NCBI RefSeq assembly: GCF_020883455.1
Contig: NZ_CP086615.1
Coordinates: 4,108,351-4,172,350 of the forward strand
Direction: 5' to 3'
Origin: Spiribacter halobius
GTDB lineage: Bacteria > Pseudomonadota > Gammaproteobacteria > Nitrococcales > Nitrococcaceae
DNA length: 64,000 nt
Position 1 is the first letter of the stretch. Every line of letters begins with the position of its first letter. Both the position numbers and the translations under genes were made by a program. Of the stretch, positions 27,149 through 36,289 are shown piece by piece. The notes beneath the pieces are model-generated. The model searched no databases. It saw nothing but the letters and a program-made list of their open reading frames with translations, and had not been told where the DNA came from.

Positions 27149-27655
27149 TCACAGGTTCACGGCCATGCGGTCGCCACTGGCGAGGTGCACCAGTTTCCGG
27201 CAGGCGAAGGCGAGTTCGACCAGCGGTACCTTAAAGCCCTCGGTAGTTCCGTACGTCTGCAGCTCCTTCCAGGCGATGCGGTGATATGCGCCAAGACAGG
27301 AACACTCGCACTCGAGCCGGCGGGCGGTCTGGCAGGAATGCGTGCACCGCTGCTCGGGCTTGTACATATGGATGAAGTAGGCGGCGCCGAGATCCTCAAG
27401 GCTCTGCTCGATGACGCTGTCGAGCCAGGAAACCGGGAGCCTCCAGGCACCCGCATCGGGCTGCCACTGGGGATTGCGGACACGTCCCGCCCGCAGCCAC
27501 ACTCGGGTTCCTGCATCCGGCGGCAAACGCACGAGAAGAACCCTCCGGGCACACGTGTCGGCGCCACCAGGGAGCAGGCAAAAAACTGGGATCTGGGCGT
27601 TATTCCAGACCTTCTGGATCCGGTCGTTAGCGAGCAACTGCTTGAGCACCTGCAT
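27149..27655 (-). CDS. Hypothetical cysteine-cluster protein
   Basis: A 168-residue protein starting at ATG 27655 (AGGA about six bases upstream). Near residue 120 it carries a dense cluster, CTHSCQTARRLECECSCLG, with five cysteines and one histidine in nineteen residues, suggesting a zinc or iron-sulfur site. Similar KCxxxCxxxxxxxCxCxCxG patterns occur in uncharacterised proteins from mobile elements, as far as I recall. The N-terminal part is basic with Trp-rich strands. It is divergent from the larger tniQ gene across a 200-base intergenic region. Confidence 0.65.
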   Translation of the reverse strand: MQVLKQLLANDRIQKVWNNAQIPVFCLLPGGADTCARRVLLVRLPPDAGTRVWLRAGRVRNPQWQPDAGAWRLPVSWLDSVIEQSLEDLGAAYFIHMYKPEQRCTHSCQTARRLECECSCLGAYHRIAWKELQTYGTTEGFKVPLVELAFACRKLVHLASGDRMAVNL

Positions 27656-27857
27656 GGCTCTTCCTCTCTTTTGGCGAATGAAGCCTGGAGGGCGTCGGCT
27701 CCAACAACTGCCGAAGCGCCGAATGCAGATGCCTGCAGCACCCTGCTCGCGCTGAGCTGGGTGCGCTGCATCCAAGCTGGCGAAGTGGCTGCGCGTGGCC
27801 AAGACTGAAGGACTCTTCCGTCGTGCCTGGTGCACTAACCCGTCGAGGGCAACGGTC

Positions 27858-29729
27858 ATGACCAAACCGCGCCACCCGGGACTGCCGCTGATCCCAGCGC
27901 CCCTTCCCGACGAAACGCTCTACAGCTTCGTCACCCGGATCCACCTCGTGAGCGGAAACCGCCATCCTGATGAAACGCTCGAGGCGCTGGCGGGTAGGCG
28001 CGCCTGGGCGCCTCGGTCGGTATTCCCAAGCCGGCTCGCGCACCTCGCCTCGGCGACGGGCATCCACGCGGAAGCGATCCGCGAGTGCTTGACCTTCTTC
28101 CCATTGCTGCGCCCGTTCATTAGCACGCAGCGCGCCCGGCTCATTGCGGAGGGGATGGACGGCGGCAATGGCCGCGCGCTCGCGATGGCGAGCGGTCACT
28201 TGCGCGGTGGCTTCCGCTGGCCGTCGCGGCCGCGCTTGTGCCGCCGGTGCGTCGAGCAGGATATGGAACGGTTCGGGCTCGCCTACTGGCACAGGGCGCA
28301 TCAGATGCCCGTGGTCCTCGCGTGCCCCGAGCACCCCGAGCAACGGCTCTCCACGGCCGAACTCCGCGATGTCCGGCGCGCGAGACGGGTCGATCTCCGG
28401 CTGCCGGATGAGTGCATTGCCGACGCTGAGCGAGATCTCCTCCCGCGAGGGCTTCGGCCCGGAATTGCCCGACTGGCCGCCGACCTCCTCCTGGCCGCGT
28501 TGCCCAGCATTGGGAGCGAACGCCTCACCGTCCTCTACCGTGAACGGCTGGCAGAACTCGGATTCCTCACCGCGAGCGGCCGGTTGCGCCAGAGCGCCAT
28601 CCACGAAAGTCTGCGCGGTCACCTCGCGCCTCTGCGAGCCGGGCTCCTGGCTCCCGCACTCGCAATCCAACCGAACAGCCACAGCGACTGGCCGGCGAAG
28701 ACGTTGAGGGCTCCGCGCGGCGACATCAACGCGCTGAAGCACGTCCTGCTGATCGAATGGCTGTTCGGTGACCTGGCGACCTTCCGGGCGGCACTCCACG
28801 AGGCGCCCGCCAGGACTCACCGTGAGGAAAAGGCCTCTTGCACTAACGAGGGGCCAAGCGATGAGACCATTGCCGCACTGCTTCACGAGAAGGACGCGAC
28901 TCTGCGAAGCGTCGCGGCAAACCTCGGCTGCTCCGTGACGAGCCTGGCCGTCAAGGCGCGTGCGCTGGGCCTTGAGCCGGGACGGCGTCCGAAGCGCGTC
29001 ACCGATGCGGTCGAGCAGCGCATCGTCGCAGCGTTGCTCACCGGCCAGCGGGTGCAGGACGTGGCCGTCCAGAACGGTGTCTCAGAGGTCACGGTGCGTC
29101 GGGTGATTCGCGCGCAGCCGAGGCTCCGTGCCCGGCTCGAGGCAAGGCGGCTGGGCCGGGAACGGGCTCGCCGCCGGGCCCAGGCGAGGCGCTTTCGGAA
29201 GCGCCACCCGGAGGCCACGATCGGGGGCTTCCAGAGTGCGGAGCCCGCAACGTACAGCTGGTTCCAGCGACACGACCCCGAGTGGCTCCGAGGCCTCTTT
29301 CCCAGAGCAGGCCGACACGCGGGCGGAAACCCCGCGGTCGACTGGCCGTCGCGGGACCGTGCCCTTGCCGATGCGATCGCGCATGAGGGACAGGCGATGC
29401 TCGGGGCGCCGGGGAGACCCAGGCACCTCTCGTGCGCCGCTCTGCTCAGGGCAGTGGACGCGCAGGTCACCTTCGACAAGCACCGCGCCCGTCTGCCGAT
29501 GACGGAGGCGGCCTTGCAGCAGTGGACCGAGTCCAGGAACGCTTACCAGCTCCGCCGTATCGTCTGGGCAGCAGGGTCTCTGCGGGCCACCTGCGGCGAA
29601 GCGCCTGCATGGCGAATTCGCCGCCTGGCCGGTTTGAACGCGTCGACTGCCGCTGACGTGGAGATCCGCGTGCGGGAGTTGAGCGACGCCCCCTCGATCC
29701 AGCCACCGGGAGCGGGGTGCCCAGGGTGA
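27858..29729 (+). CDS. TniQ/TnsD-like target selector, large form
   Basis: A 623-residue protein with an N-terminal TniQ domain (LIPAPLPDETLYSFVTRIHLVSGN...) and a zinc finger CRRC...CPEH (Cys128, Cys131, Cys156, His159). A long C-terminal region follows with helix-turn-helix-like repeats (RSVAANLGCSVTSLAVKARALG; QDVAVQNGVSEVTVRRVIRAQ) and a TnsD-like segment PATYSWFQRHDPEWL. This architecture and length resemble Tn7 TnsD (508 residues), the DNA-binding selector of a chromosomal site, rather than a short TniQ. The ATG at 27858 has GAGG about nine bases upstream. It is transcribed towards the tnsABC-tniQ genes, ending 35 bases from the other tniQ stop. Its target is not known; the nearby glmS site is one candidate. 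Confidence 0.82.
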   Translation: MTKPRHPGLPLIPAPLPDETLYSFVTRIHLVSGNRHPDETLEALAGRRAWAPRSVFPSRLAHLASATGIHAEAIRECLTFFPLLRPFISTQRARLIAEGMDGGNGRALAMASGHLRGGFRWPSRPRLCRRCVEQDMERFGLAYWHRAHQMPVVLACPEHPEQRLSTAELRDVRRARRVDLRLPDECIADAERDLLPRGLRPGIARLAADLLLAALPSIGSERLTVLYRERLAELGFLTASGRLRQSAIHESLRGHLAPLRAGLLAPALAIQPNSHSDWPAKTLRAPRGDINALKHVLLIEWLFGDLATFRAALHEAPARTHREEKASCTNEGPSDETIAALLHEKDATLRSVAANLGCSVTSLAVKARALGLEPGRRPKRVTDAVEQRIVAALLTGQRVQDVAVQNGVSEVTVRRVIRAQPRLRARLEARRLGRERARRRAQARRFRKRHPEATIGGFQSAEPATYSWFQRHDPEWLRGLFPRAGRHAGGNPAVDWPSRDRALADAIAHEGQAMLGAPGRPRHLSCAALLRAVDAQVTFDKHRARLPMTEAALQQWTESRNAYQLRRIVWAAGSLRATCGEAPAWRIRRLAGLNASTAADVEIRVRELSDAPSIQPPGAGCPG

Positions 29730-29764
29730 TCCTGCTGGGTAGCCGCTACTTCCGCTGCGCGTGC

Positions 29765-30838
29765 TCACTGCCGATCTCCTGAGCGACGCGAGGAGGTTTC
29801 ACTCGCGGCTGCAGCCGGGAGGCCTGCGGAGGCAGCGGGAAGAGTCGCTCCCTCGGAAACGTCGGCAGAGCCGGCGGCCACCTGGTCGGGCGTAAGCCGC
29901 AGGGACCAGAGCAGGACCAGGAAGTAGAGCGGATGCCGCGCGGCCCCGAACGACTCGGCAAGCGACGTCCAGACGATATTCGGTCGCGCTCGGCCGCGGA
30001 AGGTGGCGCCCTCCGTGCGGTAAAAGTGGAAGATGCGCGCGAGCGAAGCCTCTCCGGTCCTCGCCTCGATCCGCTTGAGCCTCTCGGCCGTCGCCGGCCG
30101 GTCACGCACCTTCAAGGGATGCGGGAGATCCAGCACCTCGGAGAGCATCTTGACGATTGCCTCCACGGACACCCCCTCAGCGTCCCGGAGCCGAAACAGG
30201 AGGGCGCCGAGCCACTCGTCCCAGGGCAGCGCCGACGACAGAGATCGCTCGGGCTCGCAGCCACAACGGGGGCGCGGCAGGGTAAGGTCATTGAGCTTGA
30301 GCTGGCTGAAGCCACAACTGGGGCAGCGTCCGCGGAGGGGCACAGCGTGCAGCGGACAACGCTCGAGACCCGGAATTTGGTGGAGTACGTGCCAGTACTC
30401 GACGCCGTGCCGGAGCACGTCCTCCTCGGCGCACCGCGGACAGTAGCGCCATGAGGCATCGTGGCAGAGCACATTCGGGTTCAGCGTTGCGATGGCGTCG
30501 TCGCTGGCGTCATCGCCAATCTCCCAGCGCTTCTCCCAAGTTGAGAGCACATTGGCCGGGAGGGCAATCCGGTAGAGGGGCAGCAGGCTGTGCCGGCGCA
30601 CGAGCTCTCCCGGCGACATCCCGAGTCCTGCGGCCAATGAAGGCACCGCGGAGTGAAATGCGGCATTGAAGACGTTCTGCGACCTCAGCGGTCCAGGCTC
30701 GATGTCCAACCGATTCAGGGTATCCACCGCCGTGCGTCCCGCCGAGACCAGGTGGTGCCTCGCGATCACGCTGAAGAGATGCTCGTCCGGAAGCGGTTGC
30801 ACGAGCAGGTGGCCACCGGTTCGCCGCATGACGGCCAT
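29765..30838 (-). CDS. TniQ family transposition protein, short form
   Basis: A 357-residue TniQ protein from the ATG at 30838: LLVQPLPDEHLFSVIARHHLVSAG at the N-terminus, then zinc-finger ligands CPRC (133-136) and CPLH (161-164), with additional CPSC (172-175) and CGC pairs. TniQ proteins connect TnsC to a target-recognition factor. The same frame is open up to a GTG at 31021, six bases after the tnsC stop and preceded by GAGG, so a longer form with 61 extra residues is possible; that extension has no recognisable content. It is the last gene of the tnsABC operon. Confidence 0.82.
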   Translation of the reverse strand: MAVMRRTGGHLLVQPLPDEHLFSVIARHHLVSAGRTAVDTLNRLDIEPGPLRSQNVFNAAFHSAVPSLAAGLGMSPGELVRRHSLLPLYRIALPANVLSTWEKRWEIGDDASDDAIATLNPNVLCHDASWRYCPRCAEEDVLRHGVEYWHVLHQIPGLERCPLHAVPLRGRCPSCGFSQLKLNDLTLPRPRCGCEPERSLSSALPWDEWLGALLFRLRDAEGVSVEAIVKMLSEVLDLPHPLKVRDRPATAERLKRIEARTGEASLARIFHFYRTEGATFRGRARPNIVWTSLAESFGAARHPLYFLVLLWSLRLTPDQVAAGSADVSEGATLPAASAGLPAAAASETSSRRSGDRQ

Positions 30839-31027
30839 CACGCGCACCGCCGAGACGCACTGCGCGTAAACTGGCGCGCCCGCAGTGGGGAGCGGTTCGG
30901 ATGGCTCGCGGCCGCACGTAGGTCTGGCGACCTCCGTCCACAGGCGATACTCGCGGGATGCAGACCCGGCAAGGGCTGGTGTCCCAGGTGCACCTTGGCT
31001 CCCGGACCGGCAGTTTCGCACTGAGCC

Positions 31028-32422
31028 TCAGGCATGATTCGCCCCCTGGAGGGCATCACCCAGCACGCCCTTCAGCCGCACGATCTCCCGCTCCTGGTTG
31101 GGAGTGAGATCGAACTCGCACTCGACGTCCCTGATCTGCGTGAGCAGCTCCCGGCAGAGGTCCGGAGCGAACTGCCCATGCTTTACGCGCTGCGTGATGC
31201 GTCGGATCGAGCCCGCCGCGCCGCCCGAGGCGATGAAACGATCGCCCTCTACGAGATCCTCGTATGCGCCCGAGCGACCGCGCCGCAGCTGCTGCAGGGC
31301 GTGCCTCATCAGCCCGAACTGCTCCTTGTAGACGCGCTTGAGAAGCTGCGCATCGATGCGCTCACTGCCATCGGAGATGGCCGCCTCGTGGGCGAGCGCG
31401 AAGAGGCGAAACACGCACGCCGGAAGCCCCTGGGTGAGGTCGTAGACGAGGTCGTCCAGCTTCTGCGTGAGCTCCGCGGGCCGCCGCACCCATTGCCTCT
31501 GCCAGACGATCTGGATGAGGATCCGCCACTCCTCGCTGCCAGGTTTGATGCGATCGATCTCCACGTGCCCCCCGGTGCCGGCGCGGCGGGCCGAGCGAAA
31601 CTGGTCCTCGTACACGCGGATGGCGGCCGGGGTGCCGATCTGCACCACGGGTACGCGTACCTCGTTCACCAGGGAGTCGAAGAACTGCAGCAGTGCCTGT
31701 CGGCCGCCCGCCCGCGCGAGGCTGAGATTCTGGAACTCGTCGACGAGCAGCACCGCCACCCCATAGGTTCCGAACAGGGTCTTGATCGCATGCTGCATGT
31801 CGTCGACGGAGGTCTTGGGCTTGCGGTATTCACGCCCATGGCCTGTCCCGAGGGCACGGTCGATAGCATCCAGAATCCCGAGACACAGCGCTCGCCGCGA
31901 GGCGTCAGCCGGGACATCGACACAGACGTAGACCAGCTGCCGGCACTTGAACGGGGCGCCGTCGTAGGCATCGTGCTCGATGACCTGCGGAATGCATCGG
32001 AGCAGGTTGCGTACGAGCGTGGTCTTGCCAGCACCGGAGATGCCGCAAACCACCATGCTCTCGGCGCTCGAGGTCTCGGTGACCTGCCGATTGCGGGCCA
32101 GGTCGTAGTGCCAGCGAACGGTCTCGGGAGACAGGGGATTGCGCTCCACGTAGCCCGAGCAAAGCAGGCGGTGCAGCTTCCGGTACACCTCGAGGTACTG
32201 GCGCGTCGGCACGACACAGCGGAGCAGCCGCTGCGATGCCGCGACACGGTCCTCGGCAGGCAACTCGCGCTCCCCGGGCGTGAACTCGGGCAACACCCGA
32301 AGCGCCTTGATCACCTCCCGGTCCGGGCGCAGCGGCGGTAGCGCCTCGGCGTACGGGTTGCCGGCAAGCTCCGGAAGCGTGCTCGGAGTGTACTCGGCGG
32401 TGGCCACGCTAACCGGCATCAT
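31028..32422 (-). CDS. tnsC: TnsC-like AAA+ transposition regulator
   Basis: A 464-residue AAA+ ATPase with Walker A GISGAGKTT (127-135), Walker B VLLVDEF (224-230) and a sensor-1-like VVQIGTPAA. The fold, the N-terminal YLEVYRKLHRLLCSGYVERNP region and the position between tnsB and tniQ identify it as TnsC, the matchmaker between target-bound TniQ/TnsD and the TnsAB transposase. The ATG at 32422 lies inside the end of tnsB (14-base overlap), indicating coupled translation. Length is close to the 555 residues of Tn7 TnsC, somewhat shorter. Confidence 0.9.
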   Translation of the reverse strand: MMPVSVATAEYTPSTLPELAGNPYAEALPPLRPDREVIKALRVLPEFTPGERELPAEDRVAASQRLLRCVVPTRQYLEVYRKLHRLLCSGYVERNPLSPETVRWHYDLARNRQVTETSSAESMVVCGISGAGKTTLVRNLLRCIPQVIEHDAYDGAPFKCRQLVYVCVDVPADASRRALCLGILDAIDRALGTGHGREYRKPKTSVDDMQHAIKTLFGTYGVAVLLVDEFQNLSLARAGGRQALLQFFDSLVNEVRVPVVQIGTPAAIRVYEDQFRSARRAGTGGHVEIDRIKPGSEEWRILIQIVWQRQWVRRPAELTQKLDDLVYDLTQGLPACVFRLFALAHEAAISDGSERIDAQLLKRVYKEQFGLMRHALQQLRRGRSGAYEDLVEGDRFIASGGAAGSIRRITQRVKHGQFAPDLCRELLTQIRDVECEFDLTPNQEREIVRLKGVLGDALQGANHA

Positions 32423-34607
32423 CGTCTCCCATCAGCACATCGGACATGGATTCCCAGTAACTACTCGTAGACTCCGCGTGCGGGCCCCCCGAGTCCTCAT
32501 CGACGTCGCCCGGCGAGGGCTCAGCGCCTGGATCGACCGCCCCCAGTTCGCTCTCCGCGATAGCCTCGAAGCGGTCGGCATCCCGGAGCACCTCAACGCC
32601 CTTCTCCTGCGCCCTCTGCTCGGCGATCGGCTGGCGGCTGACCTCACCGGGGGTCAGTCGCTCGCGCTGCGCACGCGCGGCCTTCGCCTTCTCGGCCATC
32701 TCTTCCTTAACGGCGAGCTTGTGCTCGAGGGCCGGCGTCTCGCGGGCGGCCTTCTCCCTGGCTTCCTCGTGCAGACGAATCTCGATCTCATCGAAGGAGC
32801 ATCGGAGGAAGCGCTGGAAACGCGCTGAGAGGGTGGCCCATGCGAAGGACCCGTCGGGCAGCACCACGAGGATGTACCGCGCGGTATGGCGCAGATACCG
32901 GACCTCGAGCTGCGGCGAGCGGTGCCTCCGGGGCTTTCTGTCCTGGAGCCCGAGGTCACGCACCTCCTGGCACACGTAGATGCATCCCTCGAAGATGAGG
33001 CCTTCTCGCTCCACGCGCGCCACGCCACGCTCCAGCAGGCTCAGATACAGCTGCCGGTCGTCCATGACCTTTCCGAGCCAGGGCCGATGACGGATGCCCC
33101 AGCGCCAGATCGACATCGCCGTAGGCGCCACCCCGTCGCGAATCATCTGCTCGTCCAGCCGTTCGTAGGGCAGTTCATGGTGATGATTTCGGTTGATGAC
33201 GATGCGCATGAGATGCTGGTAGACCTCCTCGAGCGTGAAGAGGGCGTCCCGTTTCGGGTCTCGCCGCCCGGGCCGTCCCCGGTCCTTGGGGATGTAGCCG
33301 TCCAGGGACTGCAGCTCCAGGTTCAGCTGACCGAGCTCGAACTCGATCGGGCCCTTGTCGTCGCCGCGGCGGGCACGGCCGTACTCGACGATGATCTGGA
33401 GGTCCCGACCCACCGTTTCCGAGAGAGCCGTTGCAAACTCTTGGTTATCCACAAAGAGGATTTGTGGTACTCCCCCCTCCGGGAGCTCCTCCTCCGGGAG
33501 CTCCATGCCTAGCTCGGCGAAGAACGCCTCGCCTTTCCTGCGGATGGCGCAGTAGAGCGCGAGTCGTGCGTTCGCCCAGGAAGGCTCGCCCAAGCAGACG
33601 TAGAGCCCCACCGTCACGTTCGAGAAGGCGTCAATTACCTGGTAGACGGTGGCCCGCCCGACCAGCAGTGTCTGCGATGAGCAGAATCGGGATCGCAGCT
33701 CCATGTCGAGCGGTGTGGAGTCGAGCTGGAAGACGTGACCGGGGCCCTCCGGGCGGGGTGCCGTTCCCGTGCGCCCCTCGAAATCTTTCTGGTACTCGGA
33801 CCGCGCCCGCCGAATCTGCCCGGGGCGGATACCCGATCGGTCCAGAAACTTCCTCGCGTAGTAGCGGAACTGGTGAAGGCTCGGCCGATCGTCGTGGTCG
33901 TACAGTGCGGGCGTCACCTTCCCCGTTGGCATGGCCCGTTGTCCCGTGCTGTAGAACGTCGGCAGCAGCTCGTCGTAGTAGCAGTCCTTAAGTGTTCGCC
34001 TCGAATCGGTCGGCAGGTACCACTTTCGGATGACGAACTCGATATTGCGGACGTCCTCAGCCGCAACGTTCCTGCCCATGAAGCCGTCCCGGCGCGGCGC
34101 CCCGCGCTTGACGGACCCACGGCCTTCTGGTGAGGAGCAGCCGCAGCGGTGGTACTCGGGGAGCAGCGCGTTGATGTGCTGCCCGTGGCGGAGAAAGCGG
34201 TTGAGACGACGGTAAAGGGTTTCTCGTGAGCAGCCGAGCTCCTTGGCACGCTCCTGGACGAGCCGGTTGCGCTCCGAGCCGAGGAGAAACTCTTCGAGCC
34301 GATCGACAATCGGCCGGATCGACTCGAACGATCGATCGCGGCTATCCAGCGTCTTTCGGGGGAAGGCGACGTCGGCACGCAGCATCCAGTCCGGCAGATC
34401 GAGCGTGCTGCAGATGATCTGATCGGTGTCGAGCCAGTGGCGGACAGCGCTCAACGCAAAGCACCTCGGCTGCCGCCGGGCGCCGGTCAGCTCCACGCCG
34501 AACAAACGGTCCACCCCGGGCTGGAGCAGCGCGACCACGTACGAGTGATCGAGCGGTCCATGCTCGAACGCCGGGTGCGGCTGCAGCACCGCATTAACCG
34601 CAAGCAT
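32409..34607 (-). CDS. tnsB: TnsB-like DDE transposase
   Basis: A 732-residue protein of the TnsB/Mu-transposase group. N-terminal helix-turn-helix domains (for example AKELGCSRETLYRRLNRFLRHG, about 121-142) would bind transposon ends. The catalytic core shows Asp296 in FQLDSTPLD, Asp387 in ILFVDNQEF and Glu422 in DDKGPIEFE, with exactly 35 residues between the second Asp and the Glu. The C-terminal tail (coiled and acidic) would contact TnsC. The ATG at 34607 starts MLAVNAVLQPHPAFEHG and overlaps the tnsA stop by 14 bases; the longer upstream frame is tnsA out of frame. All catalytic residues are present. Confidence 0.92.
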   Translation of the reverse strand: MLAVNAVLQPHPAFEHGPLDHSYVVALLQPGVDRLFGVELTGARRQPRCFALSAVRHWLDTDQIICSTLDLPDWMLRADVAFPRKTLDSRDRSFESIRPIVDRLEEFLLGSERNRLVQERAKELGCSRETLYRRLNRFLRHGQHINALLPEYHRCGCSSPEGRGSVKRGAPRRDGFMGRNVAAEDVRNIEFVIRKWYLPTDSRRTLKDCYYDELLPTFYSTGQRAMPTGKVTPALYDHDDRPSLHQFRYYARKFLDRSGIRPGQIRRARSEYQKDFEGRTGTAPRPEGPGHVFQLDSTPLDMELRSRFCSSQTLLVGRATVYQVIDAFSNVTVGLYVCLGEPSWANARLALYCAIRRKGEAFFAELGMELPEEELPEGGVPQILFVDNQEFATALSETVGRDLQIIVEYGRARRGDDKGPIEFELGQLNLELQSLDGYIPKDRGRPGRRDPKRDALFTLEEVYQHLMRIVINRNHHHELPYERLDEQMIRDGVAPTAMSIWRWGIRHRPWLGKVMDDRQLYLSLLERGVARVEREGLIFEGCIYVCQEVRDLGLQDRKPRRHRSPQLEVRYLRHTARYILVVLPDGSFAWATLSARFQRFLRCSFDEIEIRLHEEAREKAARETPALEHKLAVKEEMAEKAKAARAQRERLTPGEVSRQPIAEQRAQEKGVEVLRDADRFEAIAESELGAVDPGAEPSPGDVDEDSGGPHAESTSSYWESMSDVLMGDDDAG

Positions 34608-35403
34608 GGACCACCAGCTCCAGTTCCTCGGCGGAGTGCTCCAGGCGGAGAGGGTGCTCGAAGGCCATATCCGCCAGCCGCCACCACAGCGCGTGGTAAA
34701 GGATGTGCACGCCGTCCCGGTACTCGAGCCCGGTCTGCTCGCAGGCCCGGTCGATGAGCTCCGCAACACGGAGATAGGGGCGCGAATCGATCGCGCAGCC
34801 AAGCTCCCAGAGCCAGGCGTCGCGGTGAGGCACGAGTTCCTGCCTCAGCTGTGCGAACCCATGGAGCAGCAGGAGCGTCCCGTTCTCTTGGGTACGGATC
34901 TCCAGGTCCGTGATGAGCCGCCAGCCAATGCCCCGATCCCGCCAGTATGTCTCCTCGACCAGGAGCTTCTCGCGAGTACGCGGCTTCTCGAGCGCATACG
35001 CGGCCTTGACCGAGTGCACCTCCTGTCCGCCATCCACCCGGTCCACGAGGAAATCCGAGGTCATGACGATGTAGGTCGATGAGGCTGGGTAGCGCGGGTG
35101 CCGAATCTCGAGGCGGTCTGCGATGTCGACCGTCACCACGACCGGCAGCAGGGGATACTGCTCCCGGATCGCGACCACGCGGGGGTCACGCTCCAGTCGG
35201 CAGACATAGAGGCTCTCCGAGTGGGACATCAGGTGGTAGATCCGGCCCGGACACAGCAGGCTCGGGATGCGTCCCCGGGTGCCGTTCGAGCGCACGTCCT
35301 GGGTGTTCAGGAACGGCTCGTACCGGCCCTCGGCGTCAGCGCGCCGCCACTTCTCGACCCATCGGTCTCGCCGGGCCGGCGTTGCCCCGCGCATGCGCTT
35401 CAT
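34594..35403 (-). CDS. tnsA: TnsA-like endonuclease
   Basis: A 269-residue TnsA with catalytic-type residues at the expected spacing: Glu63 (HSESLYVCRLERDP), Asp117 (MTSDFLVDRV) and Lys133 (HSVKAAY), against Glu63, Asp114 and Lys132 in Tn7. The C-terminal half is the TnsC-binding winged-helix region. With TnsB it allows cut-and-paste transposition by 5'-strand cleavage. It is the first gene of tnsABC-tniQ and starts at the ATG at 35403; no convincing gene precedes it for nearly 900 bases, the usual place for a transposon end. Confidence 0.9.
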   Translation of the reverse strand: MKRMRGATPARRDRWVEKWRRADAEGRYEPFLNTQDVRSNGTRGRIPSLLCPGRIYHLMSHSESLYVCRLERDPRVVAIREQYPLLPVVVTVDIADRLEIRHPRYPASSTYIVMTSDFLVDRVDGGQEVHSVKAAYALEKPRTREKLLVEETYWRDRGIGWRLITDLEIRTQENGTLLLLHGFAQLRQELVPHRDAWLWELGCAIDSRPYLRVAELIDRACEQTGLEYRDGVHILYHALWWRLADMAFEHPLRLEHSAEELELVVHACG

Positions 35404-36289
35404 CGCTTACCCCACGCATGGTTGAGTCGGCAACTGCGCTGCCCGGGTGCCTGCATCATCTGGCCGGCGGCCGCCATGAGGACGGGGCCGGTCCTCAGGA
35501 GTAATTGCTTTTGCATTCGGCTTCGGGGCATCGGTGCTCCTGATTTTCTCGCTCCCGCCTGCGGCATCTCGAAAGACCCATACTCAGCTCGACACGAATC
35601 GCGCTTATAGGACAAAACCTACCCTCCCGCAATACCCATGAGCAGGCCTTTGTTACTGATTTATATGGATTTTCAGGAAATTAATACGGGCGGATTCGTT
35701 TCCTGTAAGCGTACTTGAATTCGCAAACCGTGGAGCGCGAATGGGTTTTCATGCGGAGGCGCGATCGACAAGAATTAATATCCCGAATACTAATGCTCGC
35801 GCGCCCGATTTGCGGAACAGAAGCCGAGAGGAGCGGATTTCCGGGTCTGAGACTTCCGTCACACTTTCTCTCCGCCCTCGAGGTGCTTGTCGACATGGTC
35901 GGCGGCATCTTCACGCTGGACATGGGCGTAACTCCCCTGTTGCGCACGATACGAACCGTGCGCGGTGGCCTATGAAGTACGTTTAAGGGGGAGGGTGCCC
36001 TAGCCTATTCGCTGCCACGCCCGGGTGGCCGTGGACTGAAGCAGGCGCGGCAGAGTGACGTGCACACCGAAGGTGGGCGGATCTTGCACCCAGGCACGAA
36101 CGCGTTGCTTCGGGGCATTCGTCGGGAGGGAGAGGTTGTGCATCACCAAACACCAGATGTGAAGGTGATCACTAAGTGTATGGAATCGCACCACCTGGGT
36201 CAAGTATTTCTTGACACTCTGGCGCGACTATGTTTCGCGCAGGCAGGCTAGGTGTCGAGTGAATCAAGCAGTCAGCTGCATTGACGCAC
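35404..36289. other. 886-base gene-free, locally AT-rich stretch before tnsA
   Basis: No supported gene. The part at about 35,640-35,800 is markedly AT-rich for this genome. Imperfect repeats start with GACA at 35591, 35611 and 35767. The second and third (35611-35643 and 35767-35798) share GACAA, then TCCCG(C)AATAC, then ATG. Hairpins occur at 35942-35963 (GCGCACG/CGTGCGC) and in the interrupted repeat CAGGAAA...TTTCCTG near 35,674-35,705. Position and composition fit the tnsA-proximal end of a Tn7-like element, with the repeats as possible TnsB sites; a precise terminus was not found. Confidence 0.4.

Noticed and set aside
27200..35403. CRISPR array or Cas genes associated with the Tn7-like core
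   Set aside because: I looked for regularly spaced repeats and Cascade or Cas12-like proteins and saw none in the window.
35400..35615. 71-codon frame ending in ATGA overlap with tnsA
   Set aside because: Composition is not protein-like, the start is TTG with no clear ribosome-binding site, and no motif is recognisable. A small leader gene cannot be excluded.
35840..35865. Possible inverted copy of the glmS-side repeat (GGGTCTGAGACTTCCGTC)
   Set aside because: Similarity to one copy is partial and needs gaps; there is no second copy nearby.
35715..35986. Short frames in the region before tnsA
   Set aside because: Two overlapping frames of equal quality, no ribosome-binding site, AT-rich non-coding composition.
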